Shown: piece by piece, positions 1-8,592 of the stretch | How the letters are laid out: every line of letters starts with the position of its first letter | How positions within the stretch are numbered: the first letter of the stretch is position 1 | NCBI GenBank assembly: GCA_944321895.1 | Contig: CALUNA010000002.1 | Location: 124,001 to 188,000 of the forward strand | DNA length: 64,000 nt | Reading direction: 5' to 3' | Source: an uncultured Bacteroidales bacterium | GTDB taxonomy: Bacteria > Bacteroidota > Bacteroidia > Bacteroidales > Paludibacteraceae | Notes under the pieces: generated by a model | Seen by the model: the letters and a program-made list of their open reading frames with translations, nothing else | What the model was told of the DNA's origin: nothing | Database searches by the model: none | Position numbers and translations under genes: made by a program

Positions 1-349
<349 letters not shown>

Positions 350-353
350 TCAT

Positions 354-623
354 TTAGATAATGGCGAGTACATCGCTTTGACGCATAATCAGATATTTTT
401 CTCCATCGAGTTCGAGTTCTGTGCCTGCATATTTGCCGTAGAGCACGTGGTCACCCACTTTCAGGACCATTTCTTCGTCTTTTGTTCCGTTTCCTACTGC
501 CAGAACTTCACCTTTCAATGGTTTTTCCTTTGCTGAATCGGGGATAATGATTCCACCGATTGTTTTTTCTTCTGCCGGTGCGGGTTTAATCAGCACACGG
601 TCTGCTAATGGTTTTACATTCAT
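354..623 (-). CDS. groES: Co-chaperonin GroES (10 kDa)
   Basis: An 89-residue protein starting [21 protein letters not shown]. It has the GroES beta-barrel signature at the N-terminus, a mobile loop around residues 17-35 ([18 protein letters not shown]) that docks on GroEL, and the conserved [15 protein letters not shown] segment. The length is normal for the family. The gene lies between the META-domain lipoprotein (26 bases upstream) and groEL. I found no CIRCE element and no TAnnTTTG box in the 26-base gap, so the promoter may lie within or upstream of the lipoprotein gene. Confidence 0.97.
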   Translation of the reverse strand: MNVKPLADRVLIKPAPAEEKTIGGIIIPDSAKEKPLKGEVLAVGNGTKDEEMVLKVGDHVLYGKYAGTELELDGEKYLIMRQSDVLAII

Positions 624-649
624 GATTTTATGTTTTATTTGATTTGTAT

Positions 650-1093
650 TTATTGTTGTATTTTGCTTGCTTCAATCAACAGATTGCCGTTTTTGTCATA
701 AAGGCGAAGCGTGCGTTTGTTGATGGAATATTTTGCCACTTTGTTGAAAGCGCCGAGAAAAGCATCTTCTATGTGCATGCTTTCGATGCAGAACATTTTT
801 GTGGCACCTGCATTACTGAAATTGATGGTGCCTTTGGCAGGGACTTCAAACGTTGCAAAATAGCTGTTGCACCCTGTTTTACCGCTTACCCGTTTTTCAT
901 TCCAATTGAAATTCAGAGTCGGGGCTTTTTCCACATTTTCGTTTGTGAAAGTCAGGGTGTCGTTAATGCTCGTTACGTTCCATGAACTGTTGAAGTCTTT
1001 GGCAATGGTTGCCATATTTTTTGTGCTGTTGCATGAACTGAAAATAAACATGCCTGCCATGCAAATAGTCGATAAGAATACACTTTTTTTCAT
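650..1093 (-). CDS. META-domain (HslJ-like) lipoprotein
   Basis: A 147-residue protein with a lipoprotein signal: [21 protein letters not shown] with a lipobox-like FSSC, cysteine at residue 21. The mature part resembles META/HslJ domains: a W-x-V/L opening ([11 protein letters not shown]), the [14 protein letters not shown] core with the NxY/F turn, an MxC element ([15 protein letters not shown]) and a closing strand [18 protein letters not shown]-domain proteins are envelope proteins linked to stress and antibiotic tolerance in several bacteria, with no defined reaction. It ends 26 bases before groES, so co-transcription with the chaperonins is possible. It could also be called DUF306. The family assignment rests on motif reading only. 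Confidence 0.8.
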   Translation of the reverse strand: MKKSVFLSTICMAGMFIFSSCNSTKNMATIAKDFNSSWNVTSINDTLTFTNENVEKAPTLNFNWNEKRVSGKTGCNSYFATFEVPAKGTINFSNAGATKMFCIESMHIEDAFLGAFNKVAKYSINKRTLRLYDKNGNLLIEASKIQQ

Positions 1094-1180
1094 TGTGTTG
1101 TCGAATTATGTTTGCCGCGCCTTTTGCACAATGCGTGCCAAAGTGGAATTATGACAATATGGCAGAATGGCAGGATGATT

Positions 1181-2050
1181 TTATGATTCCAAAGTGCATA
1201 AATGCCCCAGTTTGTAGCAATCAAACAGGAACAGTGACGGTTTTTTGCTGCATAGTTGTTTTGTTATCAGTGGTTTGAGCAAACGGAATGTGGCACCTAA
1301 ACACCAACGGACAAAAGTAGGTAGATTTAGATATGTATTTAGTAATCTGGAAGTTGCGGGTAGTTCGGGGCGTTTTATTTCCCTGTATAACTTCAATAAA
1401 TTGGCATTGGCTGTTTCTGTTTTTTGCAGGAATATTCCATTTTCTTCCAATCCTTTGTGCATCAGTGGATTATTTATGTGAATTATGGGAATTTTTCTTT
1501 CAGTAAGGTAAATTCCGAACAATGTGTCTTCGTGTCCGTAACCATGTATGTCTTCATTGAAACGGACAAGGTTGAAGATTTTGTGCGGTATCATGAAATT
1601 GAAGGTGGTGAAGCACCCGTCATAATTCTGATTTCCTTCTCTTTTTAGTCCGTATGTAAGCCGTAAACTGTATGCCGGATTTGTTTCGTGTGGGTCATAA
1701 GCGGTTCCGCCGATAACTACCTGACTTTGAGTTTTGCAATATGACAGATAGGTGGAAATAAAGTCGGATTTACAGACGGCGGCATCGCAATCCATAAACA
1801 GCAGGAAATCATATCTGGCCATATCTGCCAATCGGTTGCGGATACGGGAACGCCCGATATTTTCAGTCAGTTCAATATATTGGCAGTGTGGCAAACTGTT
1901 TATGTCCCGGTTCGTTTCTTTGCAGGTTGCAGATGCATCGTCCATGACAATGATTTCATATTCAGTCAATGCTTTTTCCGCCTGTTTTTGCAGGTCCCTG
2001 ACCAATTGTGTGCAATCGTAATTATATGTAGGTATCAGGATAGAGAGCAT
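1181..2050 (-). CDS. Glycosyltransferase family 2
   Basis: A 289-residue GT-A fold transferase. It opens with the GT2 nucleotide-binding strand MLSILIPTYNYDC, then EIIVMDDASAT. A DxD-type metal and sugar-nucleotide motif is in FLLFMDCDAAV, and the acidic acceptor-side motif is GHEDTLFGIYL. No transmembrane anchor is obvious, so it is probably cytosolic or peripheral. The open frame extends upstream, but that part overlaps the preceding gene. The ATG at 2048-2050 gives the canonical N-terminus and lies only four bases after the upstream stop. It is the last gene of a deacetylase-GT4-GT2 operon, which suggests assembly of a surface glycan. The donor and acceptor are unknown. Confidence 0.88.
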   Translation of the reverse strand: MLSILIPTYNYDCTQLVRDLQKQAEKALTEYEIIVMDDASATCKETNRDINSLPHCQYIELTENIGRSRIRNRLADMARYDFLLFMDCDAAVCKSDFISTYLSYCKTQSQVVIGGTAYDPHETNPAYSLRLTYGLKREGNQNYDGCFTTFNFMIPHKIFNLVRFNEDIHGYGHEDTLFGIYLTERKIPIIHINNPLMHKGLEENGIFLQKTETANANLLKLYREIKRPELPATSRLLNTYLNLPTFVRWCLGATFRLLKPLITKQLCSKKPSLFLFDCYKLGHLCTLES

Positions 2051-2054
2051 ATTG

Positions 2055-3278
2055 TTATTTGTTGCGGCACGTTTTTTCAAGCAATCCGGCAAATTGTTGT
2101 GCCTGTTGTTCACGGCAGAATTTCTTCTTTTCCGCCATATTGACAGCTTGCCGGGTGAAACCGTTGCGTTTCCATTCGGCATGTTTTTCCAAGATGAATG
2201 TTTTTATCCCTGCTGTGCCGGTTGCGGCAAGTCCTGCGTTTGTTTTTTGCATGGTTTCGGCCAGACAGGCTTCATCACTGCGGACGCAAAGCACCGGTTT
2301 TTCTACTCCCAATGCTTCAAAAAATTTGGTGGTCATTATGCCGTGAGGCCCGTTGGCGGTGGTTTTGTTGGCCAGGACAAGCACGATGGATGCGTCGTGT
2401 AGGATGCCCGGGACTTTTTCCGGTGTAACAAAATCATGAAATACGAATGTTTGTGCCGGAAACATGCCAGCGTATTTTTGCCGCAGTGTGGCTTGTGTTT
2501 GTTTGTCGGTGTACCAATGCAAACGCAAGTCGGCAAACAGGTCTGTTTGTTCTGTTAGTAATTCCCGTAAGGCTTGGAACAGCAATTCAGGATTTTGATA
2601 TTTTGTATGGAACATACGGCCTGTATATACAATGTTGAATGTTTGTGACTGCAAATCGATGGGATAAAACAGCGTGCTGTCATACCCGTTGTAAATTAGC
2701 TCGATGTTGGGGTTGCAGGTCTTTAATATGCTTGCGTGCCACGGCGATACGGTTGTCAGGGCACTGGCAGAGCGTAAAACTTGGTTTCGCCGCCGGGTAT
2801 TTATGTGTCTTCCTTTGCCCCAAAGACGCAACCGTTCCGGGAAATTTTCCGGTTGCGGATATTGTTCCATAATGTCGCGCAGGTCGGCAATGAGCGGAAT
2901 GCCTAATGCTTTTGCGGCCTTGTGTGCAAAAAGTAACGGGAATGTATAGAACGTGCTGCACAATACGGCGTCATAGTTTTGTTGCATGATTTCCGCTTTG
3001 GCGTGCTGCCAGAAATAGCGGTCCTTGTATGCAAAACCCATGTTCAGTATATGTTTGAATGCGTATTCCAGTTTTGCCCACAAGGTGTTTTGGAAATGAT
3101 AATATTTTATGCGGTGAATTTCCACACGGGGTGGAACAGGCAACGTGAAATGGCTTTCGCCAGGTTGTTCCGTATAAACGGTTACTTGCCAGTCGTCCGG
3201 CAAGTATTTGCACAAGTAACCCATACGCGGAGCGAAATCCGGGGGAAACGCATCAGTTATCAATAGCAGATGTTTCAT
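2055..3278 (-). CDS. Glycosyltransferase family 4-like (GT-B fold)
   Basis: A 407-residue protein with a GT-B layout. The N-terminal domain begins MKHLLLITDAFPPDFAPRMGYL, as in GT4 enzymes acting on NDP-sugars. A linker INPNIELIYNGYD-like segment (around residue 190) precedes the C-terminal domain, where FNIVYTGRMFHTKYQNPELL and the donor-site region GIMTTKFFEALGVEKPVLCV resemble the GT4 EX7E area. No signal peptide is present. Its start codon lies inside the last 26 bases of the deacetylase gene, so the two are probably translationally coupled. Substrate cannot be read from the sequence. Confidence 0.85.
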   Translation of the reverse strand: MKHLLLITDAFPPDFAPRMGYLCKYLPDDWQVTVYTEQPGESHFTLPVPPRVEIHRIKYYHFQNTLWAKLEYAFKHILNMGFAYKDRYFWQHAKAEIMQQNYDAVLCSTFYTFPLLFAHKAAKALGIPLIADLRDIMEQYPQPENFPERLRLWGKGRHINTRRRNQVLRSASALTTVSPWHASILKTCNPNIELIYNGYDSTLFYPIDLQSQTFNIVYTGRMFHTKYQNPELLFQALRELLTEQTDLFADLRLHWYTDKQTQATLRQKYAGMFPAQTFVFHDFVTPEKVPGILHDASIVLVLANKTTANGPHGIMTTKFFEALGVEKPVLCVRSDEACLAETMQKTNAGLAATGTAGIKTFILEKHAEWKRNGFTRQAVNMAEKKKFCREQQAQQFAGLLEKTCRNK

Positions 3279-4575
3279 TGTGCAATTCTTTTATAAGTTC
3301 CTGATACAGTTGTTTGTGATAGCTTTTTTCCAAGCTGCCAATGCTGCTGTTGTGCCATAGCAACACAATTTCCCCGCCATGTTTTTTCACTTCTGCAAAA
3401 AGTTTCCGGCAATACTCCAATGCTTGCTCGTGATTCAGATTCATGTATTGTTTGCCGTCCAGTGTGCCATCCATTACGGTCATGGGATGTAATGTCAAGG
3501 TGGTCAATTCCTTTGTTTGCGGGTCAATCCATCTGACGGCATGGCATGTGCCGAGCCGGAAACCGGCCACATCGGCATAACCCATGGTAAAATCGTCTGT
3601 GATTCCGGCGGCAGCCAATGACTTCATGTAACTTGGTTCACATGAGCGCAGGAAGTGATGGCGGTTGGCTGTTACGTCGCCTTGAATAGCAGCGGCAAGC
3701 CGTTGCTTTTCTGGAACGATAAATTCGGGATGTTCTCCGGCAAGGTAGCTGGTATGCAGCCCTGTTTGTACGCCATTTTCCCGGCAAAGCCTGATTAACT
3801 TCTGGACATCGTTGCTGTGCAAATCATAGCAAGGCTGATCTTCGGGAATGCCGGATTTGCCTGCTTTGACAAAGACGATTCCGGTTGCAGCCGGCAGTTT
3901 GTGATTTTGCTCGAACAACCATGGAAAAGTGTATAAAGGGTCGTTGTCGATGTTCAAAAAAGCAGATTTGAATACCTGTTCCAGTAATTTCAGGCTGTTT
4001 TTCCGCAAGGGATGGAGTGCTCGCATGATGCCGCCGCAAAAACCTCGGATATTCCTGTATTGCTCAATCTTGTCGGCATCGTGTGTCAGGTAGATATGTG
4101 AAAAACCGCTTGCCGGTTCGGCGATTTCCACGCCGGTTTCACGCAACAGGCGGCGCAACAGCCTGCCGTATTCATCGACAATCGGCCTGCCAAGACAGTC
4201 GTGCTGATAAACGATGCTTTCCGTTCCGGGAAAGCGTCCGTGCCGGTCGCGTTGCGGGCAGATGGTTTCCTCGTAGCGCGACAGCAGGAAAAAAGCACTG
4301 GCCACCAGGTCTGCGTGCAGGATGATTGTGTTTCCTTGTTTTTCAATGACAGGTTTGCCAAACAAAATCGGTGTGCCTTCAATTTCCTGCAAAGGCAGGC
4401 TGGGACGTGATATTGCTCTGCCGAAACAGTCAGGCGTGAAAAAAGCACTGGGAACAATGACGATACGATAGTTTGCAAAACGGCTGCTGTCGGCAGTGTA
4501 ACCGATCCAGGAGGCGTGCGCCGGCTGCCGGAGCATAAACGAAAGCAAGTATGTCAGTGTTTGTTCGGGAAGCAT
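3253..4575 (-). CDS. Polysaccharide deacetylase family protein (NodB-like)
   Basis: A 440-residue protein, about 200 N-terminal residues of a Bacteroidetes-type accessory domain followed by a NodB-like region. The motifs are a THDAD metal-site variant (SHIYLTHDADKIEQY), the ETGLHTSY-like segment VQTGLHTSYLAGEHP and the terminal MTVMDGTL plus LLWHNS strands typical of bacteroidal polysaccharide deacetylases. The open frame runs upstream to 4701, but the start MLPEQTLTYLL at 4573-4575 fits better: a -7 box lies directly upstream, and the extra residues look unrelated. This is the first gene of a three-gene glycan operon. Divergence of the catalytic residues from classical NodB means deacetylase activity is inferred. 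Confidence 0.8.
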   Translation of the reverse strand: MLPEQTLTYLLSFMLRQPAHASWIGYTADSSRFANYRIVIVPSAFFTPDCFGRAISRPSLPLQEIEGTPILFGKPVIEKQGNTIILHADLVASAFFLLSRYEETICPQRDRHGRFPGTESIVYQHDCLGRPIVDEYGRLLRRLLRETGVEIAEPASGFSHIYLTHDADKIEQYRNIRGFCGGIMRALHPLRKNSLKLLEQVFKSAFLNIDNDPLYTFPWLFEQNHKLPAATGIVFVKAGKSGIPEDQPCYDLHSNDVQKLIRLCRENGVQTGLHTSYLAGEHPEFIVPEKQRLAAAIQGDVTANRHHFLRSCEPSYMKSLAAAGITDDFTMGYADVAGFRLGTCHAVRWIDPQTKELTTLTLHPMTVMDGTLDGKQYMNLNHEQALEYCRKLFAEVKKHGGEIVLLWHNSSIGSLEKSYHKQLYQELIKELHNETSAIDN

Positions 4576-4579
4576 AGCA

Positions 4580-4611
4580 CAAAAATACGTACTAAAATAG
4601 AGATGCGCAAA
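4580..4611 (-). promoter_or_regulatory. Promoter of the deacetylase-glycosyltransferase operon
   Basis: On the minus strand TTTG (4608-4611), 20 bases, then TATTTTTG (4580-4587), matching the Bacteroidetes -33/-7 pattern. The ATG is at 4575, only four bases after the -7 box, so the transcript would be leaderless or nearly so. Confidence 0.6.
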
Positions 4612-4652
4612 TACGAATGGCAAAAAGTGTGGCCGTGGTGGATTATCATAAA

Positions 4653-4678
4653 AAAATCCCTGTTGGAGCAGGGATTTT
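4653..4678 (-). terminator. Rho-independent terminator of the blaI-blaR1-like operon
   Basis: A perfect 10-base stem (AAAATCCCTG / CAGGGATTTT) with a six-base loop. On the minus strand it is followed by a run of T. It lies 30 bases after the M56-TonB gene and before the next operon's promoter. Confidence 0.8.
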
Positions 4679-4708
4679 GCAGGTGCATCAGTACAAAACA
4701 ATGGAATT

Positions 4709-6010
4709 TTATTGTAGCCTGAACGAAATCGGGATGGTGAATTTGACGCGTACAGCCTCGCCTTTCATTTTGCCGGGTTTCCATTTGGGCATGGCCTTGA
4801 TAACGCGGACGGCTTCCTTGTCCAGACTTTCGTTAATGCTTCGTATTACATTAATGTCTGTGATAGAGCCGTCTTTGTCCACGACAAACTGGCAAATGAC
4901 ACGTCCTTCAATGCCGGCCTTTTCCGCATCGTCAGGATATTTTATGTTTTCCTTGAGATATTGGAACAGTTTGTCTTGTCCTCCCGGAAATTCAGGCATT
5001 TGCTCCACAACAGTGTAAATTTCCTCTGTTTCAAATGCCGCTCCAACAAATTCTTGATTTTCAATAACCTCTGCCGGGGCTGTTTCTGCACTGGCTGCAG
5101 CAACAGTTTCTTCCGTTTGTGCTTTTTTCGTATCTTTGTCCGCGATTTCGGACGTGCATGAAGTCTGGGCGAACAATAACAGTTCGGCACAGATGACAGG
5201 CAGAATGTAAAGTGCCTTGGCATGTGCCCATTTTGAAGATTCTTTTCGTAACATCATAGTGATTCTGTTTTTAAGTTTGCTGTGATTGAAGCTGTTGGCG
5301 ACAGAAAACCACCTCTTGCCGACAGCTTTTTCAATTAATAAGAGTTGATATTGTTTTGCATTGATGCCTTGTTTCAATACGGTGGCGTCGGCATCGTATT
5401 CGTGCACGGCGCACAACTCGTTTTTGAGCAGCCAGATGGCCGGATTGAACCATTGCAGGCAGCCCAACAGGTTGAACAGCAGTAAATCCGCGGAATGATG
5501 CCCCCGAATGTGCGCGTATTCGTGTGTCAGTATTTCCTGTCCGTTTGCGGCATAGTCCGCTTCGGACATGACAATGGTTTTTATGCTGCTGAACGGTGCG
5601 GTCGGGTTTTGTGTCAGCACGAGCGTGACCCCGTCTGGAAGTGTGATTTGCCGTCCCTTGCGGGAGATGGCCCGCACGCGCAGCAGGGAATAAATCAGCA
5701 TTCCGGCAGCGGCGGCGCAGCCGAGGCAGTAAACCGCAAGAAATGATATTGCCCACGGGAATTGCCTGTCCGGTTCGGCAAGCGTTGCGGTCAGGCCGTC
5801 GATGGTAATGAATGCCGTCTCCGGCGTCTCCGTGTAAATGGTGATGCGGCATACCGGCAAGATAAAAGCTGACAAAGTTCCCAGCAACAACAGTGCACGG
5901 TTCAACTTGTGATAGGTCTCCCGGCTGACCAGGATTTTGTAAAGCAGGTAGAATACAATCAGGCAGCCGGCGACTTTCAGATTATACAGTAAAAACGTTT
6001 CGGCGTTCAT
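4709..6010 (-). CDS. BlaR1/MecR1-type M56 metallopeptidase with C-terminal TonB domain
   Basis: A 433-residue inner-membrane protein. It has hydrophobic segments near residues 5-26, 38-55 and 88-111, a zinc-protease motif HEYAH at 163-167 (ILTHEYAHIRGHHSADLL), then a further hydrophobic stretch near 265-285. The C-terminal 90 residues (from VVEQMPEFPGGQDKLFQYL) are a TonB C-terminal domain, ending VRVKFTIPISFRLQ. In BlaR1/MecR1 systems an extracellular penicillin sensor occupies this place; here it is replaced by the TonB domain, so beta-lactam sensing is not expected. It overlaps the repressor gene by four bases (ATGA) and probably inactivates that repressor by proteolysis, as in known BlaR1/BlaI pairs. 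The signal sensed is unknown. Confidence 0.9.
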   Translation of the reverse strand: MNAETFLLYNLKVAGCLIVFYLLYKILVSRETYHKLNRALLLLGTLSAFILPVCRITIYTETPETAFITIDGLTATLAEPDRQFPWAISFLAVYCLGCAAAAGMLIYSLLRVRAISRKGRQITLPDGVTLVLTQNPTAPFSSIKTIVMSEADYAANGQEILTHEYAHIRGHHSADLLLFNLLGCLQWFNPAIWLLKNELCAVHEYDADATVLKQGINAKQYQLLLIEKAVGKRWFSVANSFNHSKLKNRITMMLRKESSKWAHAKALYILPVICAELLLFAQTSCTSEIADKDTKKAQTEETVAAASAETAPAEVIENQEFVGAAFETEEIYTVVEQMPEFPGGQDKLFQYLKENIKYPDDAEKAGIEGRVICQFVVDKDGSITDINVIRSINESLDKEAVRVIKAMPKWKPGKMKGEAVRVKFTIPISFRLQ

Positions 6011-6372
6011 TTCTTTTCGATTTGCGAGATGAGTTGTTTCAGTTCCTCAATGGATATTTTTTCCTCTTCGACCAAGGCGGAAACGGCTTGCATGTAGGAA
6101 TTTGCAAAATACTTGCTGATAACGCTCTTCAATGTCGATTTCTTGAAATCTTCCTTGCTGACAAGCGGATAATACTGGTAAGTGCTTCCATAGGCCTTGT
6201 GCCCGACGTAGCCTTTGGACTCCAATGTACGCACCATGGTGGATAGTGTGTTGAAATGTGGTTTCGGTTCGGGATACAAGTCCACTAATTCGCGGACAAA
6301 CAATGCACCTTTTGTCCAAAAAAACTGCATCAGTTCTTCTTCTTTTCGGGTCAGCTTTTCCATAACTGTCAT
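6007..6372 (-). CDS. BlaI/MecI/CopY-family transcriptional repressor
   Basis: A 121-residue winged-helix repressor: MEKLTRKEEELMQFFW opening helix, HTH around residues 20-60 (LVDLYPEPKPHFNTLSTMVRTLESKGYVGHK, the BlaI recognition region) and a C-terminal dimerisation helix region ending EELKQLISQIEKK. Two ATG starts lie three codons apart (6372 and 6363); the second matches usual BlaI N-termini. It is the first gene of an operon with the M56-TonB protease and sits directly downstream of palindromic sites likely to be its own operators, so it is probably autoregulated. Confidence 0.92.
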   Translation of the reverse strand: MTVMEKLTRKEEELMQFFWTKGALFVRELVDLYPEPKPHFNTLSTMVRTLESKGYVGHKAYGSTYQYYPLVSKEDFKKSTLKSVISKYFANSYMQAVSALVEEEKISIEELKQLISQIEKK

Positions 6373-6391
6373 TTTAAAATCAATCTCGCTG

Positions 6392-6421
6392 CAAAGGTAA
6401 CTAAAAATATTTCACAAGCAA
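6392..6421 (-). promoter_or_regulatory. Promoter of the BlaI-like/M56 operon
   Basis: Minus strand TTG (6419-6421), 19 bases, TACCTTTG (6392-6399). The -33 element is overlapped by the first palindromic operator, a normal position for repression. Confidence 0.65.
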
Positions 6422-6456
6422 CTAAAATAATTAGTTTTATAACTAAAAAAATAGTT
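6420..6456. promoter_or_regulatory. Paired palindromic operator sites for the BlaI-like repressor
   Basis: Two adjacent dyads: AACTAA-N5-TTAGTT at 6420-6436 and AACTA-N6-TAGTT at 6441-6456. A third half-like AACTAAAA occurs at 6399-6406. Their centres are about 20 bases apart, two helical turns. The spacing and place at the promoter match BlaI/MecI operators, though the sequence differs from the staphylococcal TACA/TGTA core. Binding is inferred. Confidence 0.55.
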
Positions 6457-6661
6457 TTCCGGTTTGTTCTTTGTCTATATGTCTGTTTTTGAGCGATTAA
6501 TATTTTGTCTGTCTTATGAAAAAATATGGGAATATTCTGGTATCAGAGGCATGTATTGCTTCAAAAACCGGTAGGTTGGCAGAAAGCGCTGTGTTTCTAT
6601 TAGCTTGCAGGCAGGCAACAGGCACGGTTGGATACGGATAACTATTTTTCGCCGGTTTACC
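6457..6661. other. Intergenic region between blaI-like operon and the unknown gene
   Basis: About 200 bases between divergent promoters. The only open frame is a 41-codon one at 6516-6641 (+), starting MKKYGNILVSEACIAS, without a clear promoter or known motif. I see no RNA gene or repeat. Confidence 0.4.
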
Positions 6662-6690
6662 TTGTTTTCCAATAATTATGTCTATTTTTG
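6662..6690 (+). promoter_or_regulatory. Promoter of the unknown gene-prfA-pyrF group
   Basis: TTG (6662-6664), 18 bases, TATTTTTG (6683-6690), about 45 bases before the first ATG. Confidence 0.6.
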
Positions 6691-6735
6691 TCGTTCTGAA
6701 AAACGCGGCTTGCGGCGCGGAAAAAATTGAAACGC

Positions 6736-7425
6736 ATGCTTACAATCCACACGTTTTTAGGTAAATATTTTTCTCTGCCGGTCATGTTTTTGCTGTTGTC
6801 GGCAGATTTGGTTGCGGCAGCAGCCGATTCGTTACAAACCACATATAAAAAAGGTTTGTTCACTACTTATTGTACGGTGGAGGTCTCGGTCGACAAACCG
6901 ACAGCCAATGATGTGATTGACGATTTGATAAGCCAATTCCAGGGTGATCCGGAACGTTTGTTTGATTGGGCTTTTAAGGGTTTGGGGCAGCAAAAGGATG
7001 GTTCGGAAAAAGATGCGGTTATTTTGGTGTGGAACGCCACTTCCTACGACCCGCAGACCGGTATAAGTATCCTGAACGTAGATGCCGTGGTGCCCGGCTT
7101 CACTGTCTTCCGCGACATTGAACTGAAGAGCAAGGTGGAAGACCGTGAATTGCCGAATGGCTGGCGACGTATTCGTGTGGACATGTTTTATTCAGGTTCA
7201 TTGCTCAAGGAATCCTACGGTGTTTTTTACGTGAAACAACTCGCACCGGATAAAATGCTTTATACGATTGAAATAAACATACGTTTCGGCTGGTTTTTCA
7301 ATATTTTCATTACGCAACGCCGTTACAAGGCCTTGGCCGAATTCCGCGTGGAAAAGTTCATGCAGAATTTGCGCGATGAAACCGAAAAGCGTTATGGCTT
7401 GCGTCATGCTGCAACCGGTAAATAA
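6736..7425 (+). CDS. Conserved-looking secreted protein of unknown function
   Basis: A 229-residue protein that I do not recognise. The N-terminus has a hydrophobic stretch (YFSLPVMFLLLSADLVAAAAD), a likely cleavable signal with cleavage near residue 25, so the product is probably periplasmic. The rest is a soluble alpha/beta-looking sequence with regular strands (ILVWNATSYDP, ISILNVDAVVPGF, WRRIRVDMFYSG, MLYTIEINIRFGWFF) and few cysteines. The C-terminus is basic and helical. An in-frame TTG lies three codons upstream, but the ATG at 6736 is preferred. It is 17 bases before prfA and probably shares its transcript. It may be a START- or DUF4468-like fold, but this is a guess. Confidence 0.75.
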   Translation: MLTIHTFLGKYFSLPVMFLLLSADLVAAAADSLQTTYKKGLFTTYCTVEVSVDKPTANDVIDDLISQFQGDPERLFDWAFKGLGQQKDGSEKDAVILVWNATSYDPQTGISILNVDAVVPGFTVFRDIELKSKVEDRELPNGWRRIRVDMFYSGSLLKESYGVFYVKQLAPDKMLYTIEINIRFGWFFNIFITQRRYKALAEFRVEKFMQNLRDETEKRYGLRHAATGK

Positions 7426-7442
7426 TAGATGGAAAAAACGAT

Positions 7443-8543
7443 ATGGATTTATTAGCAAAACTGGAAGGACTGCAACATAAATTTGAGGAAATCTCGTTGC
7501 TGATTACTGACCCGGCGGTGATTGCCGATATGGCGCGTTATGTGAAACTCAACAAGGAATATCACGAGTTGGAGCGGATTATGGATGCGCAGAAGCGTTA
7601 CCGCACGGCTCTGGCCGATTTGGCCGATGCCAAACAAGTGTTGGCCGAGGAGTCGGATGCCGATTTGCGTGAAATGGCACGTGCCGAGCAGGAATCGCTG
7701 GAGAAGCGTATCCCGCAGTTGGAGGAGGAAATCAAGCTGCTGCTCATTCCGGCCGACCCCGAAGATGGCAAAAACGTGGTGATGGAAATACGTGGAGGAA
7801 CAGGTGGCGATGAGGCTGCCATTTTTGCAGGCGACTTGTTCCGCATGTACTCCAAGTATTGCGAAACCAAAGGCTGGAAAGTTACGGTTTCCAATTTTAC
7901 CGAAGGTCCTTCGGGAGGATTCAAGGAAATCATTTTCAATGTGACAGGCGAGCAAGTTTATGGCACGTTGAAATATGAAAGCGGCGTGCACCGCGTGCAG
8001 CGTGTACCGGCTACCGAAACGCAAGGGCGCGTGCATACATCGGCGGCCACGGTGGCCGTGCTGCCGGAGGCAGACGAGTTTGATGTGCACATAAACGAGG
8101 GGGAAATCAAATGGGATACGTTCCGGAGCGGCGGCGCCGGCGGACAGAACGTGAACAAGGTGGAATCAGGTGTGCGCTTGCGCTATGTCTGGAAAAACCC
8201 GAATACCGGCGTAGCCGAAGAAATCCTGATTGAGTGTACTGAAACCCGCGACCAGCCCAAAAACAAGGAGCGGGCATTGGCGCGTTTGCGCACGCAGATA
8301 TACGACCGCGAGCACCAGAAATATATCGACGATATTGCCGCAAGGCGCAAGACAATGGTCAGCACTGGCGACCGCTCGGCCAAAATACGCACCTACAACT
8401 ATCCGCAGGGGCGTATCACCGACCATCGTATCGGCATGACAATCTACAATCTGGCCGCATTTATGGATGGCGACATACAGCAGGTTATTGATGGGCTTAT
8501 CGTGGCCGAAAATGCCGAACGGCTGAAAGAAAGCGAATTGTAG
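7443..8543 (+). CDS. prfA: Peptide chain release factor 1
   Basis: A 366-residue class I release factor reading UAA and UAG. The stop-codon recognition motif PAT is in RVPATETQGRVHTSA, and the catalytic GGQ is in RSGGAGGQNVNKVESGVRL, which triggers peptidyl-tRNA hydrolysis in the ribosomal A site. The PAT tripeptide identifies RF1 rather than RF2 (SPF). Length is typical. It lies between the secreted unknown protein and pyrF on one strand. Confidence 0.98.
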   Translation: MDLLAKLEGLQHKFEEISLLITDPAVIADMARYVKLNKEYHELERIMDAQKRYRTALADLADAKQVLAEESDADLREMARAEQESLEKRIPQLEEEIKLLLIPADPEDGKNVVMEIRGGTGGDEAAIFAGDLFRMYSKYCETKGWKVTVSNFTEGPSGGFKEIIFNVTGEQVYGTLKYESGVHRVQRVPATETQGRVHTSAATVAVLPEADEFDVHINEGEIKWDTFRSGGAGGQNVNKVESGVRLRYVWKNPNTGVAEEILIECTETRDQPKNKERALARLRTQIYDREHQKYIDDIAARRKTMVSTGDRSAKIRTYNYPQGRITDHRIGMTIYNLAAFMDGDIQQVIDGLIVAENAERLKESEL

Positions 8544-8592
8544 AAGCAGGTTTGACATTGATTTTATTTGAAACATAAAATTTATAACAGAT

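Noticed and set aside
6516..6641. 41-codon open frame (MKKYGNILVSEACIAS) between divergent promoters
   Set aside because: No clear promoter, no homology that I recognise, and length within chance. Kept only as a note.
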